From NCBI GenBank assembly GCA_003224995.1, contig QIAI01000066.1, positions 620 to 5,795 on the forward strand: a stretch of DNA of 5,176 bases, in the 5' to 3' direction. Source of the stretch: Acidobacteriota bacterium (lineage in GTDB: Bacteria; Acidobacteriota; Terriglobia; Terriglobales; Acidobacteriaceae). Under the pieces are notes generated by a model, which did not search any database, was not told the DNA's origin, and saw only the letters and a list, made by a program, of their open reading frames with translations. Shown one piece after another: positions 1 to 4,116 of the stretch; the first letter of the stretch is position 1, and every line of letters begins with the position of its first letter. A program made the position numbers and the translations under genes.

Positions 1-196
1 ACTGCACCAGCGTCTCTGGCGGCGGCCCTGGGCGCGTCTCAGCCGCCTCTTTCGGCTTATCGACCGCGGCCAGGCCAGACGTTTTTCCAAGCGGCGCCTG
101 GGCTGGGCTGTTCTGCGCCAGGCTGGTGCTAAGTGAAAGAGTGGCAAGCACTACGAAAAGCGCAAGGCGCCGAACTCCTCGAGCGGGGATGGGCAT
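1..196 (-). CDS. Exported protein of unknown function, N-terminal fragment
   Basis: This is a 5' fragment of 65 codons that runs off the left edge, so its length and function are unknown. The ATG at 196-194 (minus strand) is preceded at 8 nt by a strong ribosome binding site (AAGGAGAA, 203-210), which fixes the start. The protein begins MPIPARGVRRLALF: a basic N-region, then a hydrophobic core (about residues 12-24) and a likely signal peptidase I region ending SLAQ near residue 28. The exported protein is therefore periplasmic, outer-membrane or secreted. The visible mature part is rich in Pro, Ala, Glu and Lys with no recognisable domain, and looks like a flexible linker. It is divergent from the PilZ operon, so the two share the intergenic region. 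What is seen is the start, the binding site and the signal peptide; anything about function would be a guess. Confidence 0.8.
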   Translation of the reverse strand, partial: MPIPARGVRRLALFVVLATLSLSTSLAQNSPAQAPLGKTSGLAAVDKPKEAAETRPGPPPETLVQ

Positions 197-497
197 GGAT
201 CGTTCTCCTTTGCGGGTCTAACTAGGGGCCAGGGGTGCACGGAACCAAGACGCTATTTTGACAGAAGAGAATCCCGGATCGGCAAACCGCCCGTTCCACG
301 GCCCATTCCCTCCCAGGGAAGCTTTGCCAATCGGGAAGGGGGGAACCTACTTCCTACCGTTAACTACTAAGTGATCTCGCTTTATAAGGGGTATCATCCG
401 TGATATAACGCCTCTACGGCAGACTATTCTGCTCCCTCAGGAAATGTGGTGGCGCGCGCCTGTGCCTTCAAACATGGCCGCATATGGAGGAGGGATT
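197..497. other. Intergenic region between two divergent genes
   Basis: About 300 bases separate the minus-strand exported-protein gene from the probable TTG start of the PilZ gene. It holds the minus-strand ribosome binding site at 203-210, an inverted repeat TTCCC-5 nt-GGGAA at 306-320, and an extended -10 promoter reading right (listed separately). A TTGACA hexamer lies at 258-263 on the plus strand but has no fitting -10 box. For the left-reading gene only a poor promoter can be drawn (CAAAAT preceded by TGT, with TTGCCG 19 nt upstream). I see no RNA gene or riboswitch. Confidence 0.6.
381..409 (+). promoter_or_regulatory. Candidate sigma70 promoter (extended -10) for the PilZ-regulator operon
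   Basis: The -10 hexamer TATAAC (404-409, 5 of 6 to consensus) is preceded by TGA (401-403), giving a textbook extended -10. A weaker -35 TTTATA (381-386, 4 of 6) sits 17 nt upstream. Transcription would start near 416, leaving a leader of about 80 nt before the TTG start. This is a motif match only; no transcript data are available. Confidence 0.5.
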
Positions 498-821
498 TTG
501 TCCGAAGCGCGGACTGGTAAAAGATTTCCGTTAGAGCTACCTATCAAGATCCACAAGGAAAACGTACCCGGCGAAGCCAGCGGTATGACCGGCAACTTGA
601 GTGCGACTGGCGTCTATATTCGCGCCGATGCCTCCTTGGAAATGGGTTCCCCCGTAGTATTTGAAATTACGCTCCCCCCTGAAGTGACCGGTGGCAAAGA
701 AAACGTAGTCATCCAGTGTCGCGGACGGGTTGTCCGCACCGACGAGTCCAGCACCGATCCCGACGGCACCCGTGGGGTAGCCTGCGTGATCGATTCGTAC
801 GAATTCGTACGTAACTCTTAA
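498..821 (+). CDS. PilZ-domain protein (probable c-di-GMP receptor)
   Basis: A single-domain PilZ protein of 107 aa, the usual size for a stand-alone PilZ. PilZ domains bind cyclic di-GMP through an RxxxR motif and a (D/N)xSxxG motif. Here these are R5-T-G-K-R9 and N33-L-S-A-T-G38, both intact, followed by beta-strand segments such as PVVFEITL and a strand carrying RGRVVR. I chose TTG 498 as the start because GGAGG (486-490) lies 7 nt before it and the protein then opens MSEARTGKRF, as PilZ domains typically do. The upstream in-frame ATGs at 444 and 474 have no spaced ribosome binding site and add an unrelated 18- or 8-residue leader. No membrane segment or signal peptide is present, so it is cytosolic. 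The stop lies 18 bases before the next gene, so the two form an operon. A perfect 16-bp palindrome lies within its last codons. The family call is firm; the partner protein is unknown, with the downstream regulator an obvious candidate. Confidence 0.88.
   Translation: MSEARTGKRFPLELPIKIHKENVPGEASGMTGNLSATGVYIRADASLEMGSPVVFEITLPPEVTGGKENVVIQCRGRVVRTDESSTDPDGTRGVACVIDSYEFVRNS
796..811. repeat. Perfect 16-bp palindrome at the end of the PilZ gene
   Basis: CGTACGAATTCGTACG reads the same on both strands. It overlaps the last codons of the PilZ gene and ends 28 bases before the regulator ATG. The 9-mer ATTCGTACG also occurs twice in direct orientation (793-801 and 803-811). It may be a binding site for a dimeric regulator such as the LuxR-type protein encoded next, but that is inference. 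Confidence 0.6.
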
Positions 822-839
822 CCTCGGAGCGGTGTCGAG

Positions 840-1514
840 ATGCTCAAGTTAATCCTGGCCGATAATCAGGCAATTTTCCGCGCAGGAATCGCCAAAGTCC
901 TCGCGGTCGAAGACGAGATGCGCATCGTTGCCCAGGCGCAGACTCCCGAACAGATGTTTATGGCACTGGACAAGTTCCGCGCCGCCGTCCTCATCGTGGC
1001 CGGAGGGTTCCAGTCCGATTTCAACGCGGTCGTGCAGGGTGCGATCAAGAATAAGACGCGCGTCGTGGTTCTCGCCGACACCGGCGAAAGCGCCCAGCGC
1101 TACATGAGCAACGGCGCGAACGGCGTCGTCTACCGCAACGTCACCAGCCCCGCTCTGGTCGATTGCGTCCGCAAAGTCGCGCGCGGGGAAACCTGGGTGC
1201 AGGATGTCGCCGTACCCAGCGAGCTCACTGAAAACGATATGGTCGGGCTGCGCGTCCGCGATCGCCTCACCGCCAAAGAGCTGCGCATCGTCGCCTTGAT
1301 CGTGCAAGGCTACAAGAACAAGGAAATCGCATCGCAACTCGGAACCACTGAGCAGGTGATCAAGAACTATCTGCGCAACGTATACGACAAGATCGGCGTC
1401 TCCGATCGCCTCGAGCTTGCGCTCTTCACCATCCATCACCGCATCTTGAACGAAGCCGCCGCTGCCACCGCCGCCAGCAATCAGCCGCAAGCCGGCGCCG
1501 GCGTCACGTCTTAA
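840..1514 (+). CDS. NarL/FixJ-family regulator with degenerate (pseudo) receiver domain and LuxR-type HTH
   Basis: A 224-aa protein with the two-domain NarL/FixJ layout: a receiver-like domain at about residues 1-118, a linker, and a LuxR-type helix-turn-helix at about 143-203 (LTAKELRIVALIVQGYKNKE, then the recognition helix near TTEQVIKNYL). A low-complexity Ala/Gln-rich tail follows (205-224). The receiver fold is recognisable (LILADNQAIFRAG at the start, GANGVVYR near the end), but key residues are gone. The phosphoacceptor Asp position is A54 in LIVAGG, the conserved Thr/Ser is A79 and the conserved Lys is R99; only D8 of the acidic pocket remains. It therefore probably cannot be phosphorylated and acts as an orphan, phosphorylation-independent DNA-binding regulator. 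The ATG is preceded by GGAG (826-829) at 10 nt. It is the second gene of an operon with the PilZ gene, with no histidine kinase nearby. The family call is strong; the signal and target genes are unknown. Confidence 0.9.
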   Translation: MLKLILADNQAIFRAGIAKVLAVEDEMRIVAQAQTPEQMFMALDKFRAAVLIVAGGFQSDFNAVVQGAIKNKTRVVVLADTGESAQRYMSNGANGVVYRNVTSPALVDCVRKVARGETWVQDVAVPSELTENDMVGLRVRDRLTAKELRIVALIVQGYKNKEIASQLGTTEQVIKNYLRNVYDKIGVSDRLELALFTIHHRILNEAAAATAASNQPQAGAGVTS

Positions 1515-1537
1515 GGCACGCTTTTCCAACTGAAGCA

Positions 1538-1561
1538 AAAGGCCACCGAAGGGTGGCCTTT
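1538..1561 (+). terminator. Intrinsic terminator of the PilZ-regulator operon, probably bidirectional
   Basis: A perfect 10-bp stem (AAAGGCCACC, 1538-1547; GGTGGCCTTT, 1552-1561) with a 4-nt GAAG loop lies 23 bases after the regulator stop. On the plus strand the T-run is short and mostly within the stem. On the minus strand the stem is followed by TTTTGCTTC, so it can also serve as a back-up terminator for the convergent gene at 1745-2545. Confidence 0.8.
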
Positions 1562-1699
1562 GCAATTTGAAGCAGTTTTTGAAGATGCCTGTTTGCTTTA
1601 GCTAACTAGTCTCGCAGACAGCATTCGCGACGATCGTTCCCAGCGAATTGCTAAGGGCTACGAGCTAACAGCCTTTTGCTTAATCTAGAGCCGGAACAA

Positions 1700-1721
1700 A
1701 AACCCCGCATCCTATGGGTTT
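1700..1721 (-). terminator. Probable intrinsic terminator of the 1745-2545 gene
   Basis: Read on the minus strand, AAACCC (1721-1716) pairs with GGGTTT (1705-1700) across a 10-nt loop, and the T-run continues as TTTTTG. It starts about 24 bases after the stop codon of the minus-strand gene. The stem is short (6 bp, 3 G-C pairs), so the stronger hairpin at 1538-1561 may do part of the work. Confidence 0.5.
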
Positions 1722-1744
1722 CGCTGGCCACGCGTCACTAAATC

Positions 1745-2545
1745 CTATTGCGCTTTGGAATCCGCGTCAGCCTTCGCAGCCCCTTTCGTCCTCCTCGGCG
1801 TTTGCTTCAAAGGAGCATTCGCAACCATCGGCTTGAATTGCAGTGACTGGATCGTCGGCTCAATCTCTTTCAATCCCGGCTCTGTGGGACTCACCAGAAA
1901 GAACTGCATCAGGATGGATTGCCGGGCGATGACGTACTGCTCCACATGTTGTACCGCGCCTGCGACCGTTTCTGTGGACGCGATCTTCCAGAGCTTTTCT
2001 CCGTTTATCGTCACTTCCTCCGGCTCTCCCCCATACTCCACCGCCATGCCCTTTTCTTTAGCATGCTTTTGCGAATAGATGAGGTAATCGTGCGCAGCGG
2101 TTGGGGTCGGCTCCCCCAACATTCGCGTGGCCATAATCTGAAGGGATTTGCGTTCGCCCGGCTTTCGCAGCGGCGCGTTTTCGGTCATCACCAGCAGTGT
2201 GTGACTGATCTGAGCTGCCTTCAGCATCGGATTCTTGGCTTCCTCGTTCGCAGGCACTGGATCTTTGCTGGGCACCACGGCCCATCCCGGCGGCGCCTTC
2301 AAAGAGAATCCATACACCGAATTGCTATAGACCCCGTTCATCATCGACCCGCCGTTCGCGGTCATATTGGTGGGCCGCATGCGGCCGGCCTGCGCCGCCC
2401 CGGGCGCACTCGCCCCTGGACCGGGCTGCTGTCGGGGCACCATCGGCGGGGCCGCGGTCGCTTGGGCAAACATGGGCGTGGATAGGCTAGGTAAGAGCAG
2501 CACAATCAGAGCAAAACTACAGAACAAACGCTTCAGAATCTTCAT
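1745..2545 (-). CDS. Exported protein of unknown function, possibly PsbP/Mog1-like alpha-beta fold
   Basis: A 266-aa protein when started at the ATG at 2545-2543. A longer open frame upstream (to 2641) is rejected because its extra 32 residues resemble nothing and put the signal peptide in the interior. Residues 1-29 form a clear Sec signal peptide: KILKR basic end, hydrophobic core with ALIVLLLP, cleavage after A27-Q28-A29. A Pro/Gln/Gly/Met-rich linker of roughly 45 residues follows, then a globular domain starting YSNSVYGFSLKAPPGWAV and running to about residue 238. This opening is typical of secreted single-domain proteins with a Mog1/PsbP/DUF1795-like fold; that fold is an inference from one motif, and no catalytic residues are apparent. 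The C-terminus is Lys/Ala-rich. No good ribosome binding site precedes the ATG, but a promoter lies immediately upstream. The gene is divergent from another exported-protein gene. Confidence 0.8.
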   Translation of the reverse strand: MKILKRLFCSFALIVLLLPSLSTPMFAQATAAPPMVPRQQPGPGASAPGAAQAGRMRPTNMTANGGSMMNGVYSNSVYGFSLKAPPGWAVVPSKDPVPANEEAKNPMLKAAQISHTLLVMTENAPLRKPGERKSLQIMATRMLGEPTPTAAHDYLIYSQKHAKEKGMAVEYGGEPEEVTINGEKLWKIASTETVAGAVQHVEQYVIARQSILMQFFLVSPTEPGLKEIEPTIQSLQFKPMVANAPLKQTPRRTKGAAKADADSKAQ

Positions 2546-2555
2546 ATTCGAGCCG

Positions 2556-2584
2556 AGACTAGCATTTCCCGCGCGCTCAGACAA
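2556..2584 (-). promoter_or_regulatory. Candidate promoter for the 1745-2545 gene, giving a very short leader
   Basis: On the minus strand, TTGTCT (2584-2579, 4 of 6 to the -35 consensus) is followed after exactly 17 nt by TAGTCT (2561-2556), with TGC directly in front as an extended -10. Only 10 nt separate the -10 box from the ATG, so the mRNA leader would be about 2-5 nt. This fits the lack of a Shine-Dalgarno sequence. Confidence 0.4.
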
Positions 2585-2651
2585 TCGCACGGAGGTGTAC
2601 CCCCAGGCACCCTCGAGCAGCGGCCCCGACCTTCCTCTCATCCCAAATATG

Positions 2652-2665
2652 GCCGGTTTACCGGC
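2652..2665. repeat. 14-bp inverted repeat in the divergent intergenic region
   Basis: GCCGGT-TT-ACCGGC is a perfect inverted repeat between the two divergent exported-protein genes. It lies about 20 bases upstream of the candidate -35 box of the right-reading promoter and about 70 bases upstream of the left-reading one. It could be an operator, but no regulator is identified. Confidence 0.4.
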
Positions 2666-2683
2666 GTTCAGGTCGACGAATGG

Positions 2684-2712
2684 TTGACGCCGTCCCTAAA
2701 ATCGCTTACGCT
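2684..2712 (+). promoter_or_regulatory. Candidate promoter for the 2813-3853 gene
   Basis: TTGACG (2684-2689, 5 of 6 to the -35 consensus) is followed after 17 nt by TACGCT (2707-2712). The latter matches only 3 of 6, but at the key TA...T positions. The leader would be about 95 nt and contains a 10-bp palindrome CCCCCGGGGG (2732-2741). The -10 box is poor, so the call is tentative. Confidence 0.35.
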
Positions 2713-2812
2713 TCGACCAATCCCCGACCATCCCCCGGGGGTCTCAGCCTTTCCTGCGCACACCCTCCTCCTCTGTGCCCGACGGGACAGGCGGTTTGAC
2801 AAGGAGACCACC

Positions 2813-3853
2813 ATGGCTGGAAAGTCCCTGCTTTTGACCCTCATTCTGTGTGTTTCGGCTGTGGGAGCGCGCGCCGCCTCCACGCGAGATGCAATCGTTC
2901 CTGCCGGAACCATTCTGCACTGCACGATGGACGAACCTAACTTCTCTTCCAAAACCGCGCAAGCCGGCGATCCCGTCTTGTGCCACCTCGGCCCGGTTTC
3001 GTCGTTTGGACATTCACTGTTTCCGCGCGGCGCCATGTTGAGCGGCCACCTTCAGGAATCCAGGGATCCCGGCCACTTTGTGGGCAAGGGATGGTTGCAG
3101 CTTGAGTTCGATCGCATCATCCTTCCTGGAGCCGAAGTCCTGCCGCTCGAAGCCAAGATCATCGCCGCTCCCCACCTGAAAACTGATAAGACCGGCAAAA
3201 TCCACGGGGGCGGCCATCCTCGACGCGATGTCGTGGAATGGATGATCCCTGTCCTCTGGCCAATCAAGATCCTCAACCTTCCGCGACGCGGACCCTACCC
3301 TGCATTGAAAGGTGAATCCCGCCTCAGCATCAAGCTGATGGAAGACGTCGTCGTCCCGGCAACTCTGCCGGCGCGCGCGGCTGTACCCTCTCCTCCGTGG
3401 ACGCAACCCACGAAATACATTCCCTCGCCCTATGGTCTGTTGCGCCCGGCAGCTGTGATGACCCAGGCTTCCTACACGCCGCAACCGGCCCTCACCAATG
3501 CCAGCGCCCCTGCGTACGTCGAGCAAATGGAACAAGTGCCGGCCGAACGCTCACCTGACGAATTAGCGCCGGCGCCGCAAGCGGTTGCGGCCATGCAGAA
3601 TAGTGAGGGTCGTTCCACCCTGGTGGCTTTGAAAGGCGGTTCTGCATTCCTTGCCCGGGAATACTGGGTGCAGGGCGGACAACTGCAATGCATTTCCGAA
3701 GATGGCCACTGCGCTCCAAGGACGGTCCGACCGAACAGTAGTTCAGCTCTGCAGTTCGAAACAAAAGCCGGAGGCACCCGCCTCCGGCTAAACTGTCTAT
3801 TCGCTTCTCTGCGCTTTGCGACTTCAGCAGCGCTTCTAGAATCGCACCTTTAG
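2813..3853 (+). CDS. Exported protein with VirB10/TrbI-like domain; C-terminal end possibly frameshifted
   Basis: A 346-aa open frame from ATG 2813, chosen because AAGGAG (2801-2806) precedes it at 6 nt and a signal peptide starts at once (MAGKSLLLTLILCV, cleavage after A19-R20-A21). Upstream in-frame starts from 2684 are rejected. Residues 28-115 carry IVPAGTIL, a SSKTAQAGDPV segment, then LFPRGAMLSGHLQ and LQLEFDRIILP. This order resembles the beta-rich periplasmic domain of VirB10/TrbI proteins, seen in many exported acidobacterial proteins without a conjugation system. A hydrophobic stretch lies near 140-155, then a Pro/Ala-rich linker (about 180-265), then a small C-terminal module (TLVALKGGSAFLAREYWVQG, about 269-302). 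After residue 302 the frame looks wrong. The +1 frame continues ALQGRSDRTVVQL and stops at TAA 3789-3791, whereas this frame runs on into repeat sequence. The function is unknown, probably structural in the envelope. Confidence 0.7.
   Translation: MAGKSLLLTLILCVSAVGARAASTRDAIVPAGTILHCTMDEPNFSSKTAQAGDPVLCHLGPVSSFGHSLFPRGAMLSGHLQESRDPGHFVGKGWLQLEFDRIILPGAEVLPLEAKIIAAPHLKTDKTGKIHGGGHPRRDVVEWMIPVLWPIKILNLPRRGPYPALKGESRLSIKLMEDVVVPATLPARAAVPSPPWTQPTKYIPSPYGLLRPAAVMTQASYTPQPALTNASAPAYVEQMEQVPAERSPDELAPAPQAVAAMQNSEGRSTLVALKGGSAFLAREYWVQGGQLQCISEDGHCAPRTVRPNSSSALQFETKAGGTRLRLNCLFASLRFATSAALLESHL
3766..3789 (-). terminator. Strong intrinsic terminator on the minus strand, probably for the P5C dehydrogenase transcript
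   Basis: A perfect 10-bp GC-rich stem (AGCCGGAGGC 3766-3775; GCCTCCGGCT 3780-3789) with a 4-nt loop. Read leftwards, the stem is followed by TTTTGTTT; read rightwards there is no T-run. It therefore points to leftward transcription, from the dehydrogenase gene 318 bases away. It lies inside the 3' end of the convergent exported-protein gene. Confidence 0.7.
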
Positions 3854-4106
3854 AAACGCAGTTTCGCGCTGTGCTCGCGTGGTTCTCGTTCTTAGCGGTT
3901 ATCGCTTTGCTTCGTGCCCTTTCGCGTGTCTTTCTTCGCGTTCTTCGCGGTTGAAAGCTTTTTGATTAAAAATTCTGCGGTGAAAAGCTTCTAGGTTCAA
4001 AGCTCTTCCCTTGCAATTCACTTTTCCGTGGCTTGCGAGTAAGACTTCCTCCGCGCTCTCTGCGGCCGTTCTCTGCGCACTCCGCGGTTAAAGGCTTTTC
4101 CGAAGC
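3792..4106. repeat. Intergenic array of degenerate GCG/AAG-type repeats
   Basis: This stretch of about 310 bases holds no convincing gene. It is built of short degenerate units. A core of the form TTCTNCGCGGTTGAAAGCTTTT occurs at 3941-3962, 3971-3992 (TGCGGTGAAAAGCTT) and 4078-4099 (CCGCGGTTAAAGGCTTTT), with a decayed copy near 3888-3909. Between them are runs such as TTCGCG at 3921, 3935 and 3944, and CTCTGCG-like units at 4058-4077. On the minus strand it reads as AACCGCGGAG...GCGCAGAGAACG, a motif style recurrent in intergenic DNA of environmental bacteria. The last 62 bases of the exported-protein frame fall inside it. AAGCTT appears four times, two of them in the inverted repeat over the dehydrogenase stop codon. 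Confidence 0.6.
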
Positions 4107-4116
4107 TTAAAGCTTC
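4102..4116. repeat. 15-bp inverted repeat across the dehydrogenase stop codon
   Basis: GAAGCTT-A-AAGCTTC is a perfect inverted repeat with a single central base. It covers the Lys-Leu-stop end of the dehydrogenase gene (stop at 4109-4107 on the minus strand). With no T-run it is not a standard terminator. It may be the edge of the adjacent repeat array. Confidence 0.45.

Noticed and set aside
258..263. Perfect -35 hexamer TTGACA on the plus strand
   Set aside because: No -10-like hexamer lies 16-19 nt downstream; the extended -10 promoter at 381-409 explains the operon better.
849..1565. Minus-strand open frame of 238 codons opposite the regulator gene
   Set aside because: It is the mirror of a strongly supported NarL/FixJ-type gene; its protein has no recognisable domain and it runs through the terminator hairpin.
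1562..1744. Possible small gene or RNA between the two convergent terminators
   Set aside because: The only ATG-led plus-strand frame noticed is about six codons, and no RNA family structure is recognisable beyond the terminators.
1919..2485. Plus-strand open frame of 188 codons opposite the exported-protein gene
   Set aside because: It lacks a recognisable domain and is His/Arg-rich, while the minus-strand frame has a signal peptide, a promoter and a terminator.
3014..3535. Minus-strand open frame of 173 codons opposite the VirB10/TrbI-like gene
   Set aside because: Composition is typical of an antisense shadow; it has no ribosome binding site or domain.
3792..4106. Could the repeat array be a CRISPR?
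   Set aside because: The copies are degenerate and irregularly spaced, with no uniform spacers and no cas gene in view.
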